From Cyanobacteria bacterium UBA6984 (GTDB taxonomy: Bacteria; Cyanobacteriota; Vampirovibrionia; Gastranaerophilales; Gastranaerophilaceae): a DNA stretch of 18,602 nucleotides. How positions within the stretch are numbered: position 1 is the stretch's first letter; every line of letters begins with the position of its first letter. This document shows, one piece after another, positions 9,236 through 15,760 of the stretch. The stretch is from the NCBI GenBank assembly GCA_002450015.1, contig DJYG01000011.1, forward strand, positions 1 through 18,602, in the 5' to 3' direction. Made by a program: the position numbers and the translations under genes. Below the pieces are notes generated by a model that saw only the letters and a list, made by a program, of their open reading frames with translations, had not been told where the DNA came from and searched no databases.

Positions 9236-9570
9236 TATTCTTTAATATTAGGACTTTGGTAATCAACACCAATATCCTTAAGGGCATTAATAAAATGTTC
9301 GGCACAAGCTTTTTGAACATCAGGAGGAACAACTCTCAGTAATTCAACAGTTTTTGATATGACAGGATCTTTGTCATACCAACGATTTCCATTAACAGGT
9401 TTTACCATTTCATAAAAACGTTCAATAGCGTCTTTAGAAACTTTTTCTTCTATTTTTGTTAAAAATACTTCTGCTTGAGAGCGAAGTTCATCTTGATAAT
9501 TTTTTAACAATTCTACAACTTCAAGTAATAGCGGATCGTGTTCGTACCAGCGCCTATATTCTGGCTTCAT
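9235..9570 (-). CDS. small protein with duplicated RWY..DP motif, function unknown
   Basis: This 111-residue soluble protein has no signal peptide or membrane segment. It contains two copies of one unit about 56 residues apart. Residues 7-40 begin RWYEHDPLLLEVVELL and residues 63-97 begin RWYDKDPVISKTVELL. Each is followed by a charged helix with a conserved Q..A..F pattern. I do not recognise a named family with a known role. The predicted fold is mainly helical, perhaps a small adaptor, but this is inference. It starts inside the 3' end of murA (17-base overlap) behind a strong GGGAGG ribosome site, and it ends sharing a base with the mfd start. It is therefore firmly embedded in the operon and very likely a real gene. 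Confidence 0.85.
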   Translation of the reverse strand: MKPEYRRWYEHDPLLLEVVELLKNYQDELRSQAEVFLTKIEEKVSKDAIERFYEMVKPVNGNRWYDKDPVISKTVELLRVVPPDVQKACAEHFINALKDIGVDYQSPNIKE

Positions 9571-10876
9571 TATAACCTCCCTCTACAATTTGGGATGTAT
9601 TTATTCTTTCTATTTTTCCGCCTAATGCTTTAAGTTTATATTCAAAATTTTCATAACCTCTATCTATATGATAAAGATTATTAATTTCAGATGTTCCTTC
9701 AGCCATTAATGCTGCAACTACTAGTGATGCACCTGCTCTCAAATCACTTGCCGATACAGCCGCACTTGTAAGTTTTTTTACACCTTTTATAATAGCGTGA
9801 TTTCTATCTTGATGGATGTCGGCACCCATTCTTCTTAAATCAGGAACTTGCATAAATCTGTTTTCATACAAACTTTCAGTAATAATACCAACACCATTTG
9901 CCGTTGATAAAAGAACCATTGCCATTGATTGTAAATCAGTTGGAAATCCTGGGTATGGTTGCGTTACGAAATTAACTGTATTTAGCCTTCCTTTTGCGGA
10001 AACTTCAATTGCGGTAGGTTCAATAAGTTTTATATTAGCGCCCATTTTTAATAATTTATTATTAAAAAACGTTAAATGTGCAGGGAAAATATTTTTTATA
10101 ACAGCTTTTCCTCTAGTCGCAACAACAGCTGTCATAAATGTCCCTGCTTCAATCCTGTCAGGTATTGTTGTATATTCAATCGGATGTAATTTATCTTGTG
10201 TTACTCCGTTTATTATTATATCTGAAGTTCCTGCTCCTGAAACTTCAGCTCCCATTGCGTTTAAGAAATTTGCAAGGTCAATAATTTCAGGTTCTCTTGC
10301 TGCATTTTGAATTCTGGTTTCGCCTTCTGCTAGAATAGCTGCGAGCATTATATTTTCAGTAGCACCTACTGATGGTATATCAAGATAAACTTCAGCACCT
10401 GTAAGTTTCGTTGCCTTAGCATGAACATATCCGTTTTCAATTTTTATATCTGCACCAAGCGCTTCTAAACCTTTTATGTGAAAATCAACACGGCGTTCGC
10501 CAATTGCACACCCTCCTGGTAGTGCAACAATAGCTTCTTTGCATCTTGAAACTAATGCTCCTAATATTATAAAAGAAGCTCTCATTTTACTAACAAGTTC
10601 ATATTTTGCTGTAACACTTGTTATATCAGTAGCATCAATCCTTATATTTTTATGTTCTTTATCATAGTGAGTTTTAGTTCCCAAATCTTGAATTACGTTA
10701 AGCATAATTTCAACGTCAGTCAAGTCAGGAACGTTATGAATAAGCGTTTCGCCTTTTGTAAGTATTGCTGCTGCCATAAGCTTTAATACTGCGTTTTTAG
10801 CGCCGCCTATTGAAACTTCACCTTTTAATGGTGTTCCACCTGTTACTATAAATTTTTCGTCTAAATTTTTTTCCAT
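9554..10876 (-). CDS. murA: UDP-N-acetylglucosamine 1-carboxyvinyltransferase (MurA)
   Basis: This cytoplasmic enzyme catalyses the first committed step of peptidoglycan synthesis, transferring enolpyruvyl from PEP to UDP-GlcNAc. Its 440 residues show the substrate-binding GGAKNAV (Lys27, Asn28). The catalytic loop is PGGCAIGERRVDFHIKGLEALG, with the active-site cysteine at 123. The later blocks QPYPGFPTDLQSM and DLRAGASLVVAALMAEG are also present. A cysteine rather than aspartate in the loop is the form normally sensitive to fosfomycin (family knowledge). Upstream, enolase makes its substrate PEP, 47 bases away. The ATG has no ribosome site but sits about 10 bases after a near-consensus -10 box, so a nearly leaderless message is possible. 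Confidence 0.97.
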   Translation of the reverse strand: MEKNLDEKFIVTGGTPLKGEVSIGGAKNAVLKLMAAAILTKGETLIHNVPDLTDVEIMLNVIQDLGTKTHYDKEHKNIRIDATDITSVTAKYELVSKMRASFIILGALVSRCKEAIVALPGGCAIGERRVDFHIKGLEALGADIKIENGYVHAKATKLTGAEVYLDIPSVGATENIMLAAILAEGETRIQNAAREPEIIDLANFLNAMGAEVSGAGTSDIIINGVTQDKLHPIEYTTIPDRIEAGTFMTAVVATRGKAVIKNIFPAHLTFFNNKLLKMGANIKLIEPTAIEVSAKGRLNTVNFVTQPYPGFPTDLQSMAMVLLSTANGVGIITESLYENRFMQVPDLRRMGADIHQDRNHAIIKGVKKLTSAAVSASDLRAGASLVVAALMAEGTSEINNLYHIDRGYENFEYKLKALGGKIERINTSQIVEGGYNEARI

Positions 10877-10886
10877 GGTTAATACT

Positions 10887-10915
10887 ATAATACTACGTTA
10901 TTTTTGTTGTGTAAA
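10887..10915 (-). promoter_or_regulatory. sigma70-type promoter for murA
   Basis: On the minus strand TTTACA (10915-10910) and TATTAT (10892-10887) are separated by exactly 17 bases. Each matches the consensus at five of six positions. The pair fills the gap between the eno stop and the murA start. The expected start of transcription is near 10880, only about 4 bases before the murA ATG at 10876. Confidence 0.6.
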
Positions 10916-10923
10916 GTTTTTCA

Positions 10924-12225
10924 CTAAAATGAATTATCGAAACTTCTATGTCCGCTAAAAGCTTTTATTCCAATATATTTTGCTGACATTCCAAGTTCTT
11001 GTTCTATTCTTATTAACTGATTATATTTTGCCATTCTGTCAGAACGTGATGCTGAACCGGTTTTTATTTGACCGCAATTTGCAGCAACCGCAAGATCTGC
11101 AATAAAAGTATCTTCCGTTTCACCTGAACGATGAGAAGATATTGCAGTATAACCTGCAGAGTGTGCCATTGCAATCGCCTCAAGTGTTTCTGTTAATGTT
11201 CCTATTTGGTTTACCTTAATAAGAATTGAATTACCTATTTTTCTTAAAATACCTTCTTGTAGTCTTTTGGTATTTGTAACAAATAAATCATCTCCTACCA
11301 GTTGGCATTTAGAACCTATTTTTTGTGTAAGAAGACGCCAGCCTTCCCAATCTTCTTCAGCCATGCCATCTTCAATTGAGATTATCGGATATTTTTCAAC
11401 CCAATTTGCAAGAAAATCTACCATTTCTTCTCTGGTTAAAATTTTTCCTTCTCCTGCAAGTGTATATTTTCCGTCTTCATAAAATTCACTTGACGCTAAG
11501 TCCAGACAAATTTTTACATCATCAGTTGTATATCCTGCGTTTTCTATTGCCATAATTATCATTTCAAGGGCTTCTTCATTTGAAGATAGATTTGGAGCAA
11601 ATCCTCCTTCATCGCCGACTGAAGTTACATAATCTCTATCTTGAAGGATGTGTTTTAATGCATAAAAAATTTCAGAACCCATTCTAACAGCTTCTTGAAA
11701 ACAGTCTGCTCCAACAGGAGCAATCATAAATTCTTGGCAATCAATGTTATTATCGGCATGAACACCACCGTTAATAATATTCATTAATGGTACAGGTAAT
11801 GTTATAGCTGAAATACCGCCTAAATATCTGTATAATGGCATTTTAAAAGCTAATGATGCTGCCTTTGCTACGGCTAATGAAACACCTAATATTGCATTTG
11901 CACCTAATCTTGATTTATTGTCCGTTCCGTCAAGTTCAAGCATAAGACGGTCAATGTTATATTGATTAGATGCATCTTCTCCAATTAATTCAGGTGCAAT
12001 AATATTGTTAACATTATTGACAGCTTTTGTTACACCTTTACCGCCAAATCGGCTTCTTTCGTTATCTCGGAGTTCTAATGCTTCATAAATGCCTGTTGAC
12101 GCTCCTGATGGAACAGAGGCTCTGCCAACCACACCCGATGCCAGTTTTACATCTACTTCGACAGTAGGATTACCTCTTGAGTCAAGAATTTGTCTTGCAA
12201 CGATGTCTTCAATTACGGTTGGCAT
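10924..12225 (-). CDS. eno: enolase (phosphopyruvate hydratase)
   Basis: This glycolytic enzyme interconverts 2-phosphoglycerate and phosphoenolpyruvate. Family blocks are ARQILDSRGNPTVEVDV, SVPSGASTGIYEALELRD, and GVHADNNIDCQEFMI. The metal and catalytic region includes SIEDGMAEEDWEGW and LVGDDLFVTN. ILIKVNQIGTLTE holds the catalytic lysine, and SHRSGETEDTFIADLAVA is followed by IKTGS. I chose the ATG at 12225 (MPTVIEDIVARQ, 433 residues) because an AAGGAG ribosome site lies 6 bases upstream. The in-frame ATG at 12246 would add seven residues, MNEKENN, that would themselves be encoded by this ribosome site. It is the first gene of the minus-strand cluster and diverges from glmU. Confidence 0.97.
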   Translation of the reverse strand: MPTVIEDIVARQILDSRGNPTVEVDVKLASGVVGRASVPSGASTGIYEALELRDNERSRFGGKGVTKAVNNVNNIIAPELIGEDASNQYNIDRLMLELDGTDNKSRLGANAILGVSLAVAKAASLAFKMPLYRYLGGISAITLPVPLMNIINGGVHADNNIDCQEFMIAPVGADCFQEAVRMGSEIFYALKHILQDRDYVTSVGDEGGFAPNLSSNEEALEMIIMAIENAGYTTDDVKICLDLASSEFYEDGKYTLAGEGKILTREEMVDFLANWVEKYPIISIEDGMAEEDWEGWRLLTQKIGSKCQLVGDDLFVTNTKRLQEGILRKIGNSILIKVNQIGTLTETLEAIAMAHSAGYTAISSHRSGETEDTFIADLAVAANCGQIKTGSASRSDRMAKYNQLIRIEQELGMSAKYIGIKAFSGHRSFDNSF

Positions 12226-12231
12226 ATTATT

Positions 12232-12237
12232 CTCCTT
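12232..12237 (-). promoter_or_regulatory. ribosome binding site deciding the eno start
   Basis: AAGGAG on the minus strand sits 6 bases before the ATG at 12225. It lies inside the codons that a start at 12246 would use, which favours the shorter protein. Confidence 0.75.
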
Positions 12238-12279
12238 TTCATTCATATATAAATAATTATTTCACAAAATTTATACTAT

Positions 12280-12308
12280 TTCAATAGCATTAATGTTTAT
12301 GTTATATT
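12280..12308 (+). promoter_or_regulatory. candidate extended -10 promoter for glmU
   Basis: TATATT at 12303-12308 is preceded by TG with one base between, an extended -10 element. A weak -35 (TTCAAT, 12280-12285) lies 17 bases upstream. The predicted transcript would start near 12315 and carry an AAGGAG ribosome site before the ATG at 12332. The same 100-base divergent gap must also hold the eno promoter, for which I see only weak candidates. Confidence 0.4.
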
Positions 12309-12331
12309 ATTTTTGAAAAAAGGAGTATGTC

Positions 12332-13615
12332 ATGGGAATAAAATCAATTATTCTTGCTGCGGGCAAGGGTACAAGAATGAAGTCTGAGAAATCAAAAGTT
12401 TTGCATCATATATTTGATAAAACATTGTTAGGATATGTATTAGATGCCGTAAACGATACACACATGGTTGAACAATCTTATGTAATTGTTGGTCATCAAG
12501 CTGAGGCTGTAACTGAATTTGTTAATAAAAATTATGCTGATAACAGTAAGACAATTTTGCAAACTCCTCAATTAGGAACAGGGCATGCTGTTAGTATGGC
12601 TTGCAGTGAATTGGAAAATTTTGATGGTGAGGTAATTATTTTATGTGGTGATACTCCGCTTTTAACTTCTGATACAATATCTGATTTTATTGAGTATCAT
12701 AAGGATAATAAAGCTGATATAACTGTTATGAGCGCTATTTTTGATAATCCTTTTAATTATGGAAGAATTGTTAGAAATATAGATAAAACTTTAAAGAAAA
12801 TTGTTGAAGAAAAAGATGCTACAATTGAAGAAAAGCAAATTCAAGAAGTAAATGCAGGTGTATATTGCGTAAATTGGAATAAAGTTAAAAAATCTTTCAC
12901 TGAATTAAAAAGTAATAATGCTCAAGGGGAATATTATTTAACAGATATAATTTCGTGGGGTGTAAAACATGATTTGCATGTTCAAGCTTATACTTTGAAA
13001 GATAATACAGAAATCTTAGGTATAAATTCTAAAATCCAACTGGCTGAAGCTGCAAAAATTTTGAATAAACGAAATTTAATCAAATTAATGAAAAACGGAG
13101 TAACAATTGTTGATCCTGATACAACTTGGATTAGTGCAGATACAGAAATCGGTACTGATACTATAATCTATCCGTCAGTTTACATAAACGGAAAAAATAC
13201 TATTGGTTCAAATTGTACAATAGGACCAATGGCTCATATAAGAGGCAATGTAGAAATCGGTAACGGTGTTAGAATAGGCAATTTTGTAGAAGTTAAAAAT
13301 TCAAAAATAAAAGACAATACAAATGTTTCTCACTTGAGCTATATAGGCGATAGTGAACTTGGTTCGCATGTTAATATAGGTGCAGGTACTATAACCGCTA
13401 ATTATAATCCAGTGACTAAGGTTAAAAATAAAACTATAATAGGTGATTACGCAAATACAGGCTCAAATTCAGTGTTGGTAGCTCCAATAGAATTGGAAGA
13501 AGGGGCATTTGTTGCAGCAGGCGCAGTAGCTACAAAAAATATTAAATCTTGGGCACTTGCATTAAGCAGAGCTCCTATGAAAATTTTTGAAAACTGGGTA
13601 AAACAGGCAAAATAA
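12332..13615 (+). CDS. glmU: bifunctional UDP-N-acetylglucosamine pyrophosphorylase / glucosamine-1-phosphate acetyltransferase (GlmU)
   Basis: It makes UDP-GlcNAc, a substrate of MurA, by acetylating glucosamine-1-phosphate and then adding UMP. The N-terminal half is the nucleotidyltransferase: LAAGKGTRMKSEKSKVLH (8-25), QLGTGHAV, LCGDTPLL with metal-binding Asp107, and ILGINSKIQL with Asn232. The C-terminal half is a left-handed beta helix with isoleucine-spaced hexapeptides. It carries GNFVEVKNS (Lys322), VSHLSYIGD (His334, likely catalytic base) and GAGTITANYN (Asn357). By alignment to E. coli GlmU, both active sites appear complete. At 427 residues it is about 30 shorter than the E. coli enzyme. 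A clear AAGGAG site precedes the ATG. The next gene follows after 10 bases. Confidence 0.96.
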   Translation: MGIKSIILAAGKGTRMKSEKSKVLHHIFDKTLLGYVLDAVNDTHMVEQSYVIVGHQAEAVTEFVNKNYADNSKTILQTPQLGTGHAVSMACSELENFDGEVIILCGDTPLLTSDTISDFIEYHKDNKADITVMSAIFDNPFNYGRIVRNIDKTLKKIVEEKDATIEEKQIQEVNAGVYCVNWNKVKKSFTELKSNNAQGEYYLTDIISWGVKHDLHVQAYTLKDNTEILGINSKIQLAEAAKILNKRNLIKLMKNGVTIVDPDTTWISADTEIGTDTIIYPSVYINGKNTIGSNCTIGPMAHIRGNVEIGNGVRIGNFVEVKNSKIKDNTNVSHLSYIGDSELGSHVNIGAGTITANYNPVTKVKNKTIIGDYANTGSNSVLVAPIELEEGAFVAAGAVATKNIKSWALALSRAPMKIFENWVKQAK

Positions 13616-13625
13616 GGAAAACAAA

Positions 13626-14075
13626 ATGACAATAAAACCTTGGAATGAATATTTTTTAGATTTGGCAAAAACTTGTTCAAGTCGCTCAAATTGCATAAGA
13701 GCTCAAGTTGGAGCTGTTATTGTTGGTGAAGATAAAAAAATAAAAGCCACAGGATACAATGGAACTCCTTCAAAAGTAGAATCTTGTGTCGAAAGGGGAG
13801 AGTGCTATCGTATTAAAAATAATATTGAATCAGGCACACGTTATGAAACTTGTCGTTCAATTCACGCTGAACAAAATGCTATTATTCAAGCAGGTCAAGA
13901 TAGATGTCAAAATGCTACAATGTATATTTGGGGACATCAAATGATTTGTATTTTATGCAAAAGATTTATCGTTCAATCCGGAATAAAAGATGTTTATCTT
14001 CAAAAAGACGAAAATTCGGAAATTAAACATGTTTCTGTCGATGATATAAGAAAAGAACTTGAAGAACAACAATAA
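13626..14075 (+). CDS. dCMP deaminase family protein (ComEB-like)
   Basis: It is a zinc-dependent cytidine/deoxycytidylate deaminase, probably converting dCMP to dUMP for thymidylate synthesis. The 149 residues include ATGYNGTPSKVESC, typical of the dCMP branch. SIHAEQNAI carries zinc ligand His80 and the proton shuttle Glu82. The second zinc motif is C108-I-L-C111 within HQMICILCKRF. Most relatives have a proline before the first cysteine; here it is isoleucine, while both cysteines are kept. The gene follows glmU by 10 bases, with GGA at the glmU stop serving as ribosome site, so they form one unit. A strong terminator follows at once. Substrate choice is inferred from family features. Confidence 0.88.
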   Translation: MTIKPWNEYFLDLAKTCSSRSNCIRAQVGAVIVGEDKKIKATGYNGTPSKVESCVERGECYRIKNNIESGTRYETCRSIHAEQNAIIQAGQDRCQNATMYIWGHQMICILCKRFIVQSGIKDVYLQKDENSEIKHVSVDDIRKELEEQQ

Positions 14076-14080
14076 AAAAA

Positions 14081-14105
14081 ACGGGATTTCAATCCCGTTT
14101 TTTTT
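14081..14105. terminator. bidirectional intrinsic terminator
   Basis: The stem ACGGGAT (14081-14087) pairs with ATCCCGT (14092-14098) around a TTCA loop. It is flanked by a run of A on the left and eight T on the right, so it works on both strands. It ends the glmU-deaminase unit and the convergent small gene whose stop codon it touches. Confidence 0.93.
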
Positions 14106-14334
14106 ACTTATTTTTAAATTTTTCTTCAACAATTTTTTTGTTCATTTGGTCTAATTTATCAAGCATATGGTAATTAAATTTTTCTTTTTGCAAATTAAGA
14201 GTGTTTTGCAAATCTAATTGATGTAAAGATTTCATATCAGAATTCGCTCCAAGACTATTCACCATAGACATTTGAGCGCTTGCTATGTTCATCATTCTGA
14301 ATGCGGAATCAATTTTTCCTATGCCGTAAACCAT
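14104..14334 (-). CDS. small protein of unknown function
   Basis: This 76-residue protein has no signal peptide, membrane segment or motif that I recognise. It is rich in Met, Asn, Gln, Lys and Leu. The second half (LHQLDLQNTLNLQKEKF onward) looks like one long amphipathic helix that could form a coiled coil. A GAGGTAAAG ribosome site lies just before the ATG and a strong terminator directly after the stop, both supporting a real gene. It lies 113 bases downstream of the pilin-like gene on the same strand and could share its transcript. No function can be assigned. Confidence 0.65.
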   Translation of the reverse strand: MVYGIGKIDSAFRMMNIASAQMSMVNSLGANSDMKSLHQLDLQNTLNLQKEKFNYHMLDKLDQMNKKIVEEKFKNK

Positions 14335-14447
14335 AATCTTTACCTCTTATAGACATTTTAGCATATTTAACTGACAAATTCAATTTAATGTTAAGTTTTA
14401 ATTACAAGCTGTAAATGTTTTACAATCAAGAGTAATTCATTGTATTA

Positions 14448-15260
14448 TTACTTACATGTTGTATTGGTAGTCCAATCCAAAACAGTTTTATTGTCAGGAC
14501 ATTTGCCATCATTACCTACTTTTAAGTAATCCATGTTTCCATTTCTTATTACCCAAGTTGCGCAATGAGAAGATGAACTCTTAATCTGATTAATACTCAA
14601 TTCCATCTTATCGTAAGTCAAAGTATTTTCATGAGCGTCATATCTAAAACTAAAATAATCTTTACATGCAGTATTCGGACCTTTATTTAATCCATCAATA
14701 TCTACACGCAAAATAAGATAATAAGGTAAAGGTTGATTGGAAATGGCATTACTTTTTTTAATTCCGACTGTAGAGCCATCTGCTAAAATAATGTTATGTT
14801 TTGCGGTAACATCATCAGTACCTCCGCTTCCAGAGCCTTTATCAAATACTGCGGCACAATCTGTGACTGTACATTTTTTTGAGTATTTCATAAACTCGGT
14901 TAAGCGTTCAAATGCTCTGCTTTCACAATTTTCATTACTAAGCCCTGTGCACCATTCACTTATAGGACCATATACAGCTTCAGCTCTACCAAATGCATCT
15001 TGCAAGTTTGAATATATCTTTTGTAATTTTACAACTTTTTCTTTGTCACCTGTTGAACTATTTAAATTGGGAAGTGTAAGTGCTGCAACAACACCGATAA
15101 TTCCCATGACGATTAATGTTTCAGCAAGAGTGAAAGCGAATTGTTTTGTTCGGCAGAGTGCAAATACGCCGTAATGACATACTCTGCCATTGCGAGCCGA
15201 TTTATCGGCGTGGCAATCTATTTGATTATTTTTTAAATAATTAATAAATTTTTTTAGCAT
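14448..15260 (-). CDS. prepilin-type (type IV pilin/pseudopilin-like) protein with extended leader
   Basis: This is probably an exported pilin-like or pseudopilin subunit. The class-III signal is AFTLAETLIVMGIIGVVAAL. Cleavage is expected after Ala42, with Phe at +1 and Glu at +5, followed by a hydrophobic assembly helix to about residue 62. The remaining 200 residues are a soluble, cysteine-containing domain ending CPDNKTVLDWTTNTTCK. The leader of 42 residues is far longer than the usual 5-25. Residues about 14-38 are encoded by a GC-richer REP-like repeat. The start at 15260 has a strong AAAGGAAG ribosome site, so the long leader is probably translated. The specific system (type IV pilus or type II secretion) cannot be told, because no assembly genes lie nearby. 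Confidence 0.85.
   Translation of the reverse strand: MLKKFINYLKNNQIDCHADKSARNGRVCHYGVFALCRTKQFAFTLAETLIVMGIIGVVAALTLPNLNSSTGDKEKVVKLQKIYSNLQDAFGRAEAVYGPISEWCTGLSNENCESRAFERLTEFMKYSKKCTVTDCAAVFDKGSGSGGTDDVTAKHNIILADGSTVGIKKSNAISNQPLPYYLILRVDIDGLNKGPNTACKDYFSFRYDAHENTLTYDKMELSINQIKSSSSHCATWVIRNGNMDYLKVGNDGKCPDNKTVLDWTTNTTCK
15150..15222. repeat. REP-like palindromic repeat inside the pilin leader
   Basis: This is a GC-richer segment within AT-rich surroundings. It contains the hairpin GCCGATTTATCGGC flanked by ATTGC/GCAAT arms (CCATTGCGAGCC and GGCGTGGCAATC). To its left GGCAGAGT (15152-15159) is inverted as ACTCTGCC (15181-15188). It resembles the widespread CATTGCGAGC-type repeats seen again at 15294-15385. 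It keeps the reading frame of the pilin-like gene open. Confidence 0.6.
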
Positions 15261-15293
15261 GTTATACTTCCTTTCTTTGTTTATTTATATTTT

Positions 15294-15385
15294 CGTCATA
15301 CCGAGCGCTAGCGAAGTATCCAGTTTTTGAACTTGTTTGTATTTTATTTTTGTAATGGATTGATTCGCTATCGCTCGCAATGACA
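15294..15385. repeat. REP-type inverted repeat element, about 92 bases
   Basis: The left arm at 15294-15323 contains GTCATACCGAGCGCTAGCGA. The right arm at 15356-15385 contains, in reverse complement, GTCATTGCGAGCGATAGCGA. Both arms then end in ATCCA. They are imperfect 30-base inverted repeats around a 32-base AT-rich middle. No gene is encoded. It lies directly upstream of the ribosome site of the pilin-like gene. Confidence 0.8.
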
Positions 15386-15419
15386 ATACTTAATTTTTTT
15401 TAATCGCATGAACACATAA

Positions 15420-15569
15420 AGGGTGTACTGTGACATGTAAAAGTATTGATTTTACTGGCTTTTTTAAAATAAAAACGTAAAAAACACGTTTTTATTATTA
15501 ATCTTGCATTTAGTCAAAATATTTGTTATAATTAGAAATAACAAATATTTACATGTCACAGTACACCCT
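15420..15569. repeat. 150-base palindromic element with 22-base perfect inverted ends (MITE-like)
   Basis: The ends 15420-15441 and 15548-15569 are perfect inverted repeats of 22 bases containing GGGTGTACTGTGACATGT. Inside are two more perfect stems. AATAAAAACGT (15468-15478) pairs with ACGTTTTTATT (15486-15496). AAATATTTGTTA (15517-15528) pairs with TAACAAATATTT (15539-15550). No protein is encoded and no target-site duplication is evident at the borders. The structure resembles a miniature non-autonomous transposable element. A structured RNA or a long operator pair are alternatives. Confidence 0.7.
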
Positions 15570-15699
15570 ATTTAGTGATGGTTTGTTTTTTATCTTACAA
15601 AAAAAATGTAAAATTTGATAAATTATGTGATATACAGAATTTATTTATTCTTTAGTGTTTAAATCAGTTCGCAATGGCATTAACATCGTATATTTATTT

Positions 15700-15717
15700 G
15701 TTATTATTCATAATAAC
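15700..15717. promoter_or_regulatory. 18-base perfect dyad, candidate operator
   Basis: GTTATTATTCATAATAAC has perfect 8-base arms around TC. It lies 43 bases before the permease start and just upstream of a TTTACA that could be a -35 box, although no well-spaced -10 is visible. The rest of 15570-15760 is AT-rich; apart from a short REP-like scrap (TTCGCAATGGCA near 15668) I see nothing else in it. Confidence 0.35.
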
Positions 15718-15760
15718 TTTACATTAAGCTTTTTTTAGAAAAATTTTGTAAAATTATTAT

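Noticed and set aside
12226..12246. Upstream ATG giving enolase seven extra residues
   Set aside because: The AAGGAG ribosome site lies within those codons, at the right distance from the ATG at 12225.
14401..14447. Minus-strand scrap ending LDCKTFTACN-stop just after the pilin-like gene, possibly another pilin tail
   Set aside because: Only about a dozen codons, with no diagnostic match to the intact tail beyond cysteines. Too weak to call.
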